Shown here one piece after another: positions 22,202 to 30,886 of a stretch of DNA of 64,000 bases (positions are counted from its first letter, which is position 1; every line of letters begins with the position of its first letter). The stretch covers positions 17,329 through 81,328 of the forward strand of contig SFNQ01000015.1 of the NCBI GenBank assembly GCA_004554165.1, read 5' to 3'. Source of the DNA: Clostridiales bacterium (GTDB taxonomy: Bacteria; Bacillota; Clostridia; Christensenellales; CAG-138). The notes below the pieces were generated by a model. That model ran no database searches, was not told the origin of the DNA, and saw only the letters and a program-made list of their open reading frames with translations. Position numbers and translations under genes: made by a program.

Positions 22202-23347
22202 TTACCTCCTCTGATAGCGGCGCAAAAAGGCCACCTGTTCGGCCACCGCCTGCGCAGCGATATCCATTTCTTCCAGCGTGTTGAACGGGCAGAGCGAAAA
22301 GCGCAGCGCGCCCTCCTGCCGCGGGCCCATGACGCCCATGGCGGCGAGTACGCGGTTTTTGCCGCGCTTGTGCGCGGAGCAGGCCGAGCCCGTGGAGACA
22401 TAAATCTCTTTCTGCGCGAGGGCGTGCAGCAGCACCTCGCCCCGCACGCCCGGGAAGGAGACGTTTAGTATGTGCGGCGCGCCCATGGCGGGGGCGGGAC
22501 CGTTGATCCCGCTGTCCGGTATGCTGAGGAGATTTTTCGCCAGCCGCTCCTTGCAGTCGTACATATGTCTGCGCCACTGCTCCTGGTTCAGCGTGTAGGC
22601 CGTGAGCGAAGCATCGAGGCCCAGGATGCCCGGCGTATTCGTGGTGCCGGAGCGAAGATTGCGCTCCTGCCCGCCGCCGATGAGTCCGCCCTGGAAGCGG
22701 ACGGCTCGTTTGACGTAGAGCGCGCCCACGCCCTTGGGCGCATGCAGCTTGTGCCCGCTGATGGAGTACAGGTCGCAGGGGACGGGGCCAAAGGGCAGCT
22801 TGCCAAAGCCCTGCACGCCGTCCACATGGAAATAGGCGTGGGGCGCCCGCTTTTTGATGAGCGCCTGCGCGCCGGACAGATCGTTGATGGCGCCGGTCTC
22901 GTTGTTGACCTGCATCAGGGAAACCAGCGCGGTATCCTCCGTCAGCGCGGCGGAGAGCTCGTCGAGGCGGATACGGCCCTCCCCGTCCACGCCAAGGTAT
23001 ACAACCTCCGTGTCGGGAGCGTTTTCCAGCGTGCGGAACACCTCATAGACAGAAGGATGCTCCACGCCGGAGGTAATGATGCGCTTTCTGCCGCGCATGG
23101 CGCGCAGCGTGCCGAAGATGGCCGTATTGTTGGACTCGGTGCCGCCCGAGGTATAGAGAAGTTCGCTGCTGTCTGCGTGAAGGCAGGCGGCAAGGCGCGC
23201 GCGGGCGGCCTCCACCTGCTTTTCCACGGCGGCTGCGGGCGCATAGGCGCTGGCGGGGTTAAAAAAAGCCTCGCGCATGCAGTGCGCGGCGGCTTCCGCC
23301 GCGCTGTCCAGCACGCGCGTTGTGGCGCTGTTGTCTAAATAGATCAT
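22202..23347 (-). CDS. iscS: Cysteine desulfurase (IscS/NifS type)
   Basis: This 381-residue PLP enzyme converts cysteine to alanine and a protein-bound persulfide. PLP-binding Lys200 is in SISGHKLHAPKG and catalytic Cys323 is in STGSACSAHK, on the flexible loop typical of group I enzymes. NSATT at the N-terminus and HVDGVQGFGK are also conserved. The gene directly precedes thiI, indicating a dedicated sulfur donor for tRNA thiolation, the arrangement known from B. subtilis nifZ-thiI. An inverted repeat lies 25 bases upstream. GGGAGTG precedes ATG 23347 at a long spacing. Confidence 0.94.
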   Translation of the reverse strand: MIYLDNSATTRVLDSAAEAAAHCMREAFFNPASAYAPAAAVEKQVEAARARLAACLHADSSELLYTSGGTESNNTAIFGTLRAMRGRKRIITSGVEHPSVYEVFRTLENAPDTEVVYLGVDGEGRIRLDELSAALTEDTALVSLMQVNNETGAINDLSGAQALIKKRAPHAYFHVDGVQGFGKLPFGPVPCDLYSISGHKLHAPKGVGALYVKRAVRFQGGLIGGGQERNLRSGTTNTPGILGLDASLTAYTLNQEQWRRHMYDCKERLAKNLLSIPDSGINGPAPAMGAPHILNVSFPGVRGEVLLHALAQKEIYVSTGSACSAHKRGKNRVLAAMGVMGPRQEGALRFSLCPFNTLEEMDIAAQAVAEQVAFLRRYQRR

Positions 23348-23371
23348 GGTTTTGAATCACTCCCATCAAAA

Positions 23372-23398
23372 TCCGGTATTACATACTATGATACCGGA
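23372..23398. promoter_or_regulatory. Inverted repeat upstream of iscS
   Basis: TCCGGTAT (23372-23379) and ATACCGGA (23391-23398) form a perfect 8-bp inverted repeat with an 11-base spacer, 25 bases before the iscS start. It is a candidate operator over the promoter; the regulator is unknown. Confidence 0.5.
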
Positions 23399-23765
23399 GC
23401 CGGAAGTGCGCCGGATTGTCCGATGAAAACCGGCGCGCTTTCCCTATCATCATACCACACAAACCGTCCCCGGAAAAGTCCGCTTTCCCATCCTGGCGGA
23501 AGATCGCGTCCGGGAGGGGCGCGGGACCGGGCCGGCCTGCTGCGGAGCGTATTCTGCGGGAGGTCGGATTCCGGGGATTTTTCGTACTTTCGTTTGATTT
23601 TGTTCACGATTTGTTTGTTTCTCATTCCCGTATGGGGGATGTATAATGATGTTGATATCATCATGCATCCTGTATGGCGTGGTGAAGGCGGCGTTTTTCG
23701 CCTGCGGAGGCGGGCGGTTTTTCGGATCTGGAAACGAACCGCAGCTTTAGATTGGAGGAAACAGC

Positions 23766-25877
23766 ATGGTTTGTAAGGAATGCGGAGCATATAATGCGGA
23801 GCATCTGACGCACTGCCGCGTCTGCGCGGCAAAGCTCAGGGACGGCGACGCGGCGGAGGAAACGATGGAGCAGCAGGCGCCCGCGCGGCCTGTGCGCAAT
23901 TTTGCGCAGGCGCCGCAGTGGCCGGCCCGCGCCTATTCCGGCGCGCCGGAACCGCAGCAGAGCGGGGATGCGCCCGCGGCTTCTCCCGAGGCCAGACCCG
24001 CGCAGGAAGCCGCGCCTGCGTCTCCCGCCGGGAGCCGGCCTGTGCCGGCGCAGGCTGCCGAGCCCGCGCCCGCAGCAAAGCCCGCGCCGGCAGCCGCCGC
24101 TGAACCGGTTTCCGCCGCAAGGCCAGCGCCCCGGACGGGCGCGGCCGCTGCGGCCGCTGCGGCGGCCTCGCGGATGTTCTGCACCAGCTGCGGCAAGCCC
24201 CTCGCCGTGCCGGACGCAACCTTCTGCGCCTATTGCGGCGCGCGTCTCGGCGCTGCGGCGCAGCCCGCAGCCGCAGCAGGCCCGCGTCCCGCTCCGATGG
24301 CAGCCGCCGATTCCGCGGCGGCGGAGGAGCGCCCGGCAAAGCGCGTCCCGCCGCAGAAGCAGGAAATTGCGCCCGTGGAGGATGACGAGGAGCTCGAAGA
24401 GGTCGAGGAGGACGATTTTTCCGACCTCTACGACGAGGACGACGAGGACTACGACGACGATTACTATGACGACGAGTTCGATGAGGACGACGGGGAGGAT
24501 AAGCCCCGGCGAAAGGGTAAGGGCGGTACCGTTCTGTTCATCATCCTGGTGGTGGTGCTGCTTGCGCTGATCGCCTTCTTCGGCATGTATATCGTGAAAA
24601 AGAACTATGGCGGCAGCGTTTCCAACCTTTTCGCTTCGCTGACGGGCAAGGCCCCGGAGGATACTACGTCGGAAGACCCGGCCGGCAGCGGCGGAAACAT
24701 CGTTTCCAACAATGTGACCGCGGACAATATGAGCGCCACCATTGTTGAGGACGTCATCGACGGCACCGAGGTGTTCAACATCACCGTCAATGTACCCACG
24801 GGCAGCACCATCCGCGTGATCCCCATGTCCGGCTCGCTGCAGCAGGACAGCCACCTGCTCGAGGAGGGGAATACGGCATACATCGCCGTGCCGCGCAGCA
24901 TCTTCCTGCCGGATGAATACTGCGACAGCGCCAGCGTTACGGTAACGCCGCAGATTGAGATCACCCTGCCGGACGGCACGAAGAAGATGCTGGACGTTCC
25001 CTCCGTTACGATGACGGTGCCGCAGGTCAGCCTGACGCTGACCGAGCCGGCGGGAGAAACCGTGGAGGCCGGCGCCAGCGGCAGCGCCATTACGGTTTCC
25101 GGTACGGTGTCGGATCATACCGTCGAGGTGGAGATCAACGGCGTTCCGGTCGACGTACACGAGGGCGGCGTGTTCTCCTATGACTATACGCCGAACAACG
25201 TTGAAGGCGAGACCATCGAGGTCGTGGCCAAGAAAAAGAACAATATGACCGCGCGCAAGACCATTACCGTTACGCCCCATGTGGTCAAGGATCTGCCGCT
25301 GACCATCTCCTCCGGCGCCACGGTGCTGCGCGCCGCGGACGGCAAGGTGACGGTTGAGGGAACGGCGGTCGCCGGCGCCACGGTTACGGCCATCTGCGAA
25401 AATACCGATATCGTTTGCGGTGCTGTGACCGTGACGGATACGGGCGCGTTCACCTGCTCCATCCAGGTGCCCAAGGAGGGCTGCTATGAGATCAATCTGG
25501 CGGCCACGGCGGAGGGCTACAATGATGCGGCGGTGAGCTGTATCGTGGAGCGTGCGCCCACGACCAAGTCCAGCACCTATCGCGACAAGGCGCTGAACCT
25601 CAACAAGAACTATCAAAAGGTGGTTGACGGCAAGGCCACCGAAACCACGGTTGCCTTCACCGGAAAGGTGAAGGAGATCGTCCAGAGCGACGGCATGGTC
25701 ATCTTCACCCTGGAGGATTCCTCCGGCAATCTTGTCTATGTTTGCAACCGCAGCGACAAGAACAAGATTGAGAACGACGACCTGAACAAGAGCAAGCGGG
25801 TTGCGGGCTTCAACGCGGGCCTGTATCCCGAAACCTCAAATCCCTATATCTGGGGCTGGTTCATCTGGAATGTCTGA
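23766..25877 (+). CDS. Membrane protein: zinc ribbons, acidic linker, one TM, Ig-like exterior
   Basis: This 703-residue protein has zinc ribbon 1 at Cys3/6/17/20, an Ala/Pro-rich linker (about 45-135) and zinc ribbon 2 (FCTSCGKPL..FCAYCG, about 138-158). A strongly acidic Asp/Glu/Tyr segment (about 205-245) comes before a single membrane helix from about 255 to 278. A long extracytoplasmic part of beta-rich, Ig-like segments (VSLTLTEPAGETVEAG, VTVEGTAVAGATV) ends in an OB-like region. The topology is inferred: ribbons inside, Ig-like domains outside. Zinc ribbons at the N-terminus of single-pass proteins are frequent in Clostridia but not understood. GGAGG precedes ATG 23766. Confidence 0.8.
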   Translation: MVCKECGAYNAEHLTHCRVCAAKLRDGDAAEETMEQQAPARPVRNFAQAPQWPARAYSGAPEPQQSGDAPAASPEARPAQEAAPASPAGSRPVPAQAAEPAPAAKPAPAAAAEPVSAARPAPRTGAAAAAAAAASRMFCTSCGKPLAVPDATFCAYCGARLGAAAQPAAAAGPRPAPMAAADSAAAEERPAKRVPPQKQEIAPVEDDEELEEVEEDDFSDLYDEDDEDYDDDYYDDEFDEDDGEDKPRRKGKGGTVLFIILVVVLLALIAFFGMYIVKKNYGGSVSNLFASLTGKAPEDTTSEDPAGSGGNIVSNNVTADNMSATIVEDVIDGTEVFNITVNVPTGSTIRVIPMSGSLQQDSHLLEEGNTAYIAVPRSIFLPDEYCDSASVTVTPQIEITLPDGTKKMLDVPSVTMTVPQVSLTLTEPAGETVEAGASGSAITVSGTVSDHTVEVEINGVPVDVHEGGVFSYDYTPNNVEGETIEVVAKKKNNMTARKTITVTPHVVKDLPLTISSGATVLRAADGKVTVEGTAVAGATVTAICENTDIVCGAVTVTDTGAFTCSIQVPKEGCYEINLAATAEGYNDAAVSCIVERAPTTKSSTYRDKALNLNKNYQKVVDGKATETTVAFTGKVKEIVQSDGMVIFTLEDSSGNLVYVCNRSDKNKIENDDLNKSKRVAGFNAGLYPETSNPYIWGWFIWNV

Positions 25878-25889
25878 CGGGAGACGGGC

Positions 25890-26171
25890 TTGAAACTCTG
25901 GGCCAAGTGCATCAAGGAACAGAAGATACAGAAGGACGTCGTGCAGGAGTTCGCTCCTGCACGACCGTCGGAGCTTTCCGGGTGGAGCGAAGTCCTCGTG
26001 GCGCTGTGCAGGCCGCTGGACCTGGCGCGCCCGGTGCTGATGCAAAAGCATGTGCGGGAGCTTGCGCAGTTTTCCCGTACGGTGTTTTACCCGCAGGATT
26101 TCATGGAGAGCGTGGACTTTGACCGGTTTGAGATCGAAATCTTTCCGGAAAAAAAGAAAAAACAAAACTGA
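25890..26171 (+). CDS. Conserved small hypothetical protein
   Basis: This 93-residue protein begins with TTG at 25890 and the sequence MKLWAKCIKEQKIQKD, then LARPVLMQKHVRELAQFSRTVF and a Lys-rich tail. It is predicted soluble, alpha/beta. I recall similar proteins of about 90 residues across Clostridia without known function. It is 12 bases after the zinc-ribbon membrane gene, so probably in the same operon. The start is weakly supported (GGGAGACGGG before TTG). Confidence 0.65.
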   Translation: MKLWAKCIKEQKIQKDVVQEFAPARPSELSGWSEVLVALCRPLDLARPVLMQKHVRELAQFSRTVFYPQDFMESVDFDRFEIEIFPEKKKKQN

Positions 26172-26226
26172 ACCGCCAGAATGCGGATAGTATCGCTCCT
26201 TTTGCGGCAATCTAGCTGCGGAAGGA

Positions 26227-26442
26227 GTGATTTTTCTGAATACCATTGCATTGATTCTCATGATTATCGGCGCGTTGAACTGGGGCCTCATCGGCCTGTT
26301 CCAGTTCGATCTGGTGGCTTCCATCTTTGGCGGCATGAGCGCGGTGTTTTCGCGGATTATCTACGCGCTGGTTGGTCTTGCCGGCATCTGGGGCATTACG
26401 ATGCTGTTTCGGAGGGACGGGCACGACGAAAGCGGGAAGTAA
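26227..26442 (+). CDS. DUF378 family small membrane protein
   Basis: This is a 70-residue protein with two membrane helices and the family pattern IIGALNWGLIGLFQFDLVASIFGG. Function is unknown. The start is peculiar. GTG 26227 would share its first base with the AAGGAG site (26222-26227), while CTG 26236 has ideal eight-base spacing and aligns with the usual family N-terminus. The true start is therefore likely the CTG, three codons later. Confidence 0.75.
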   Translation: MIFLNTIALILMIIGALNWGLIGLFQFDLVASIFGGMSAVFSRIIYALVGLAGIWGITMLFRRDGHDESGK

Positions 26443-26490
26443 AACCAAAACTCTCCGATCCTGCGCCGGGTGATCTCCGGCTGGGCGCAT

Positions 26491-26530
26491 GGGGCGGAAG
26501 GCGCGGCGCAAGCCGGTGGCCTTCCGCCCC
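26491..26530. repeat. Strong hairpin after the DUF378 gene
   Basis: GGGGCGGAAGGC (26491-26502) pairs with GCCTTCCGCCCC (26519-26530), 12 perfect pairs. There is no T run, so a factor-independent terminator is doubtful. Confidence 0.6.
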
Positions 26531-26550
26531 TGCCTACGCGGTTTTCGGGC

Positions 26551-26580
26551 TTGCGTCCGCCGGCCGTGCTGCGATATGAT
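26551..26580 (+). promoter_or_regulatory. Promoter of the DUF1667-like gene
   Basis: TTGCGT (26551-26556), 18 bases, TATGAT (26575-26580). Confidence 0.5.
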
Positions 26581-26614
26581 TACGGTATACGATGAAGTGG
26601 GGGTGTTCTGTGCG

Positions 26615-26803
26615 ATGGCGGAGCATAAAATGGTTTGTACCGGCTGTCCGAACGCATGCAGGCTGATGGTATACCGGGCAGAGGACGGCGGCATAACGGT
26701 CATGGGCAACCGCTGCGGCGTTGGGACGGACGTTGCCCGCGAGGCCCTGTCAAAGCCCGTGCAGGCTTGCGTAAAGAGCGGGCCGCAGGCGGACCAATCC
26801 TGA
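26615..26803 (+). CDS. Short DUF1667-like protein
   Basis: This 62-residue protein carries VCTGCPNACRLMVY, then ITVMGNRCGVGTDVAREAL. This is the N-terminal Cys-rich half of DUF1667, a family of about 115-120 residues usually encoded next to glycerol-3-phosphate or FAD oxidoreductases. The expected C-terminal half is absent and is not found in other frames downstream, so the protein is naturally short or a remnant. ATG 26615 is used because the predicted promoter lies over the upstream in-frame ATG 26576. It may bind a metal or FeS cluster through its three conserved Cys; this is inference. Confidence 0.55.
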   Translation: MAEHKMVCTGCPNACRLMVYRAEDGGITVMGNRCGVGTDVAREALSKPVQACVKSGPQADQS

Positions 26804-26880
26804 CACTGGGCAGGAAAGAAGGCGGCGGGAAGCCCGCTGCCGGACGGGAGCATTGCAGGCAACAGGAGGGGGATATCGCC

Positions 26881-27540
26881 ATGCTGCGCTTTGAGGAGAT
26901 TAAAAGGAACGAGGAGATCAGGACCTATATCGCCTGCGCCGACGCTTCCCTTGTGGCGCTGGGATATACGGAGCACAGCTTTGCGCATGTGGGCAGCGTT
27001 GCCGAAACCGCCGGCTACCTGCTGGAAACGCTGGGCTATCCGCCGCACGAGGTGGAGCTTGCGCGCATTGCGGGTTATCTGCACGACATCGGCAATCTGG
27101 TCAACCGGGTGGATCACTCGCAGAGCGGCGCGGTGATGGCCTTCGCCCTTTTGCGGGATATGGGCGCGGACCCCGACGAGATCGCCACCATCGTCACCGC
27201 CATCGGCAATCATGACGAGGGGACGGGCGTAGCCGTCAATCCGGTGGCTGCGGCGCTGATCCTTGCGGATAAGTCCGACGTGCGCAGAAGCCGCGTTCGC
27301 AACGGCGATACCGCCCAGTTCGATATTCACGACCGCGTGAACTACTCGGTCAAAAAATCCCAGCTCAAGATCAACGAGGACCGCACGCTGGTCAAGCTCA
27401 AGCTGACCGTGGATACCAAGTTCGGCTCGCTGATGGACTATTTTGAAATCTTTCTCAACCGCATGATTCTCTGCCGCAAGGCCGCGGAAACGCTGGGCCT
27501 GCAATTTAAGCTCATCATCAACGAGCAGCAGTTCATTTGA
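26881..27540 (+). CDS. HD-domain phosphohydrolase
   Basis: This 219-residue cytoplasmic protein of the HD superfamily has metal ligands His36 (HSFAHVG), His68-Asp69 (YLHDIGN) and a later His-Asp in GNHDEG. A C-terminal beta/helix part (VKLKLTVDTKFGS) is of unknown role. HD proteins cleave nucleotides, cyclic dinucleotides or phosphate esters; the substrate cannot be inferred. AGGAGGGG precedes ATG 26881. It is 77 bases after the DUF1667-like gene and probably co-transcribed. Confidence 0.85.
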   Translation: MLRFEEIKRNEEIRTYIACADASLVALGYTEHSFAHVGSVAETAGYLLETLGYPPHEVELARIAGYLHDIGNLVNRVDHSQSGAVMAFALLRDMGADPDEIATIVTAIGNHDEGTGVAVNPVAAALILADKSDVRRSRVRNGDTAQFDIHDRVNYSVKKSQLKINEDRTLVKLKLTVDTKFGSLMDYFEIFLNRMILCRKAAETLGLQFKLIINEQQFI

Positions 27541-27859
27541 GCCGGCCGCGTCCTGGGATTCCCATGCCAGGAACCGGCGGAGCTTCCGGCCCCGGCGACC
27601 CTCCCGGCTACGGCAGCCGCCAGACCGAAACGGAGAAATCCCGGAGAATTCGCTCTCTGCCGGGCTTGCCGCCGGGGAGGATTGGAGACGCTTTTTGCGG
27701 CGTTCAAAGAGGCGAAGGGCTTTCCGGGCGTTGCGCGCTGGACAGGCAGGGGCTTCTTTGTGTGGACGCCGGCCTTGTCCCGCCCAGGGGTTTGACTTTT
27801 CCGCACCGATGGTCTACACTGGAGAGCGACAGAATTCTGTTGCATGGGATGGTATTCCG
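27541..27859. other. Intergenic stretch, only a promoter seen
   Basis: There are 319 bases without a convincing gene. Several short GC-rich hairpins and the radical SAM promoter at 27792-27820 are all that is seen. Confidence 0.5.
27792..27820 (+). promoter_or_regulatory. Promoter of the radical SAM gene
   Basis: TTGACT (27792-27797) and TACACT (27815-27820) are separated by 17 bases. Confidence 0.75.
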
Positions 27860-28840
27860 ATGAAAACATTGCTGGAGGTGTTCCGTGCGCACATGCCCGT
27901 GCGCGTCCGGCGCATCAGAAACCGGTTTTTGCGCGGCGCTGCCGGCGTACTCGTTTCGCCCGTTGTTTACGCGCGGGACTTTCGTTACATCAATTATGAG
28001 CTGCGGGGCAAGCGCGTGCTGTACTATGTGGAGGTGTTCCTCACGCCGCGCTGTTCGCTGCGCTGTACCTACTGCGCGGCCTGCATGCCCTCCTATACCG
28101 AGCGCTACGATATCCCCTTTGAAACGGTGGAGGCGTCGCTTCGGGCCTTCCTCGACAATATCGATTTTATCGAGAACCTGCGGCTGCTGGGCGGCGAGCC
28201 CTTTGTCTATCCCGATCTGGATCGCGTGGTGGCCTATCTTCGCACGCGCAGGGATAAGATCGGCAATATCCGCATTGTCACAAACGGCACCATTGTGCCG
28301 CAGACGGAGCGCCTGCTCTCCGCGCTCAACGATCGCAAGGTGGTGCTTGACATCAGCAACTATGGCGAGCACTCGCGAAAGAAGGAGGCGCTGCTGGCGC
28401 TCTCAAAGCGGTATCGTTTTCGCGTCAATCTCGGGCCGCAGCTCAGGTTCTCCATTCCCGACATGAACTATACCAAGCGGGGCATGGCGGACCATCTGCT
28501 GGCGCACAAGTTTTCCGCCTGCGGGGAGCATTGTCGCCTGATCCGCGATGGCAAGCTGTTCTATTGCGGGCCCTCCTTCTGGACGATGTTCATCGAGGGG
28601 GCGGATGTTTCCGGCGACTATGTGGACCTGCTGCACAATGCACATCCCGAAACCCTGCGCCAGCAGATTCACGAGCTCTATTTTGAAAAGCCCTTCCTGC
28701 GCGGCTGCGATTATTGTCCGGGCAGCTTCCTGCACAGGCCGCTGGTCATCGATGCGGGCAAGGATCAGCTTCCCGTGGGCGGAGAACAGCCCTTCGGCAT
28801 GCCGCCGGGCTTTTCCGAGGTACAGCGGCGCAGGATTTGA
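27860..28840 (+). CDS. Radical SAM protein with extra C-terminal cysteines
   Basis: This 326-residue protein binds a 4Fe-4S cluster through Cys65-x3-Cys69-x2-Cys72 (TPRCSLRCTYC) and SAM through the following LLGGEP motif. The C-terminal third has more cysteines (FSACGEHC, YCGPSFW, GCDYCPGS), as in SPASM/twitch-type enzymes that hold a second cluster. The N-terminus is basic and may touch the membrane or nucleic acid. The substrate is unknown; relatives often sit in surface polysaccharide or peptide-modification loci, but none is adjacent. ATG 27860 lies 33 bases after the predicted transcription start with a weak ribosome site. Confidence 0.82.
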   Translation: MKTLLEVFRAHMPVRVRRIRNRFLRGAAGVLVSPVVYARDFRYINYELRGKRVLYYVEVFLTPRCSLRCTYCAACMPSYTERYDIPFETVEASLRAFLDNIDFIENLRLLGGEPFVYPDLDRVVAYLRTRRDKIGNIRIVTNGTIVPQTERLLSALNDRKVVLDISNYGEHSRKKEALLALSKRYRFRVNLGPQLRFSIPDMNYTKRGMADHLLAHKFSACGEHCRLIRDGKLFYCGPSFWTMFIEGADVSGDYVDLLHNAHPETLRQQIHELYFEKPFLRGCDYCPGSFLHRPLVIDAGKDQLPVGGEQPFGMPPGFSEVQRRRI

Positions 28841-28872
28841 GCCGCCGCAGGGCGCGAAAGAACCGATGGCAG

Positions 28873-28905
28873 AAAAAAGGGCCGGCGCATGAAAGGCGCC
28901 GGCCC
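28873..28905 (-). terminator. Terminator between radical SAM and ybaK genes
   Basis: A perfect 10-bp stem (GGGCCGGCGC 28879-28888 with GCGCCGGCCC 28896-28905) is followed by six T on the minus strand and TTT on the plus strand. It probably ends transcripts from both sides. Confidence 0.85.
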
Positions 28906-28996
28906 TTTGTCCTGTTGCGCAGCGGCTTGCCGCAAAGCCCGGAGCCGCACAGGAAGCGCTAAAAACCGCGGCGGTTTTTCGCAGCGCAGGCAGCGG

Positions 28997-29488
28997 TTAA
29001 GCGCCGGCGGCTTCCTCCCAGCCGCTGCAAACGTCAACCCAGTCTGCCGCACGGGAGGCGGAGAACAGCTCGTCCGGCGTAAGCGAAACGGCGCTGTTGC
29101 TGCTGCCTGCGGCGGGGAACACCGTATCGAAGCGCCTGAGCGACCGATCCAGATAGACCGGGATTCCCTCGGGCAGCGCAAAGGGACAGACCCCGCCCAC
29201 GGCATGCCCCGTGAAGGCGATGGCCTCCTCCGGCGTAAGAAAGCGGGCCTTGTGCCGGAACCGGTCCTTGAACTTGCGGTTGTCCACGCGCGCGTCGCCT
29301 GCCGCCACGATCAGGAGACAGCCCGTTCCCGCAGCGTCGCGGAAGGAAAGGGTTTTCGCAATCCGCGCCGGCGCAACGCCCGCCGCCTCAGCGGCCAGCT
29401 CCACCGTTGCGGAGGAAACGGAAAATTCCAGAATACGGTCCTCAAGCCCCAGCGGGCGCAGATATTCACGCACCTTTTCAATGGACAC
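28997..29488 (-). CDS. YbaK/EbsC-type aminoacyl-tRNA deacylase
   Basis: This 163-residue protein of the INS/YbaK superfamily hydrolyses mischarged tRNAs (Cys-tRNA(Pro) or Ala-tRNA(Pro)). Typical parts are RIAKTLSFRD, LIVAAGDARVDNRKFKD, and HAVGGVCPFALPEGIPVYLD near the active site. The start is GTG 29488 with AGGAGG 11 bases upstream, six bases from the stop of the symporter gene. It is last in an operon with a PlsC-like and a GltS-like gene. Substrate preference cannot be deduced. Confidence 0.88.
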   Translation of the reverse strand: MSIEKVREYLRPLGLEDRILEFSVSSATVELAAEAAGVAPARIAKTLSFRDAAGTGCLLIVAAGDARVDNRKFKDRFRHKARFLTPEEAIAFTGHAVGGVCPFALPEGIPVYLDRSLRRFDTVFPAAGSSNSAVSLTPDELFSASRAADWVDVCSGWEEAAGA

Positions 29489-29494
29489 GGCGTT

Positions 29495-30886
29495 TCAGTC
29501 CTCCTGTCTGTTCCTTGTTTTTCCGGCTTTGCAGAGGAACAGCAGCAGCAGCGCAAGATATACCGCCGCAAGGCCAAAGACCAGCCAGACCGAGGCGTCG
29601 GACTTTGGCGCCATACCGATGAGCAGGAGCATGGGCGCGCCAAAAGCGATGCCAAAGCCGCTGCCAAGCACGAGGTTGTTTGCGGCCGGGGTTTCAAAAC
29701 CGGGGTCCAGCTCGCGCAGCAGCAGTACGCCGGAGCTGATGGTTCCGGTCAGCATGCCGTACATGGAGGTCAGCCCCTCGTAGTAATAGTCCGGGTAAAT
29801 GCGCCTGCATACCCTTTGCAGGTACAGCAGCGTAACAATGCCGCCCGCCGCAGCCATGAGGAGAAAGGGAATCCAAAGGCCGGACAGGTCCTCAATGTTG
29901 ATGGAGGCGATACCCGCGACGATCATCAGGTCGAAGGCTACGCCGGAAATGCGGGAAAGCAGGTAGTTGTTCTGATACTGGCGGGTCATGATCCGGGTTT
30001 TTTTGAGCCCGGTGAAAAGGCTGCGCAGTCCGATGGCCATCAGCGAACCGACGATGAAGTTGAAGCCCCAGAGGATGGGGGAGAGCGTGGTCCCAAGCCC
30101 GGGCGCGATGGCGGAAAGACCCGCATCGACGCCCCAGGAAACCAGATAGGTCGCCAGATATACCGCCAGCACCATGACCACCTGCATGGAGAAGCGGTCG
30201 ATGGACTCGGCCACGGGGATTTCGCCGCAGTCCTGGAAATCGTCGACGGTAACGGCGTCCTGCGCGCAGGGCTGCGTGGACGTGCGGATCAGCCCCCGGC
30301 GGCGGAGAAGGTTCAGATAGAGCACGCCCACCACGCAGGCGCAGAGATATCCGGCGGCGGCCAGCGACAGGGCAAAGGAGCGGCCGCCCGTAAAGCCCAG
30401 CGCCTCATAGCTGGTTCCGATGTTGTTGGCCTGACCCGGGCCCTGCCCGTAGCCCATGGGCAGCAGGATGCCGGAGGCTTTGAACAGGCCGGGCATGACG
30501 GTATAGGAAAGCGCAAAGGAGATGGCCAGGCCGATGAGCGCCTGCACAAGGTAGCAGGATACGATCAGCGCGCCGCTTTTTGCGCCGGTCATGGCGCTGC
30601 GCTCGGCGGCGCTGCGCTGGCGCGGCACGCGCAGCGACATGGCGATAAAGCCCACGGCAATGCCGTGATAGGTCAGCGTTTCCAGAAAAATGGTGTCCAG
30701 GTGCAAAACTCCGGTATTCCGCGCAAGCAGCAGCAGAAAGCCCGCCAGTACGGAGGTAGGCAGGAGGCTCTGGCGCACAAAGGGGAGCTTGCGGCGCAGG
30801 AGTGTTGCGACAAGGAGGGCGCAGGAGATGATGCCGAACTGAACAATGCTGTTCCAAAGGGTGGCGTTGCTTGCGTTATACTGCAT
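29495..30886 (-). CDS. GltS-like sodium:glutamate symporter family protein
   Basis: This 463-residue protein has about 11-12 membrane helices. It shows the GltS-type inverted repeats with Gly-rich helix breaks: LPMGYGQGPGQANNIG in the first half and YGMLTGTISSGVLLLRELDP in the second. Classical GltS is about 400 residues; the extra length is a central cytoplasmic loop (about 205-230). Sodium-coupled uptake of glutamate or another dicarboxylate is the family expectation. Its start overlaps the end of the PlsC-like gene by 11 bases, indicating translational coupling. Confidence 0.85.
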   Translation of the reverse strand: MQYNASNATLWNSIVQFGIISCALLVATLLRRKLPFVRQSLLPTSVLAGFLLLLARNTGVLHLDTIFLETLTYHGIAVGFIAMSLRVPRQRSAAERSAMTGAKSGALIVSCYLVQALIGLAISFALSYTVMPGLFKASGILLPMGYGQGPGQANNIGTSYEALGFTGGRSFALSLAAAGYLCACVVGVLYLNLLRRRGLIRTSTQPCAQDAVTVDDFQDCGEIPVAESIDRFSMQVVMVLAVYLATYLVSWGVDAGLSAIAPGLGTTLSPILWGFNFIVGSLMAIGLRSLFTGLKKTRIMTRQYQNNYLLSRISGVAFDLMIVAGIASINIEDLSGLWIPFLLMAAAGGIVTLLYLQRVCRRIYPDYYYEGLTSMYGMLTGTISSGVLLLRELDPGFETPAANNLVLGSGFGIAFGAPMLLLIGMAPKSDASVWLVFGLAAVYLALLLLFLCKAGKTRNRQED

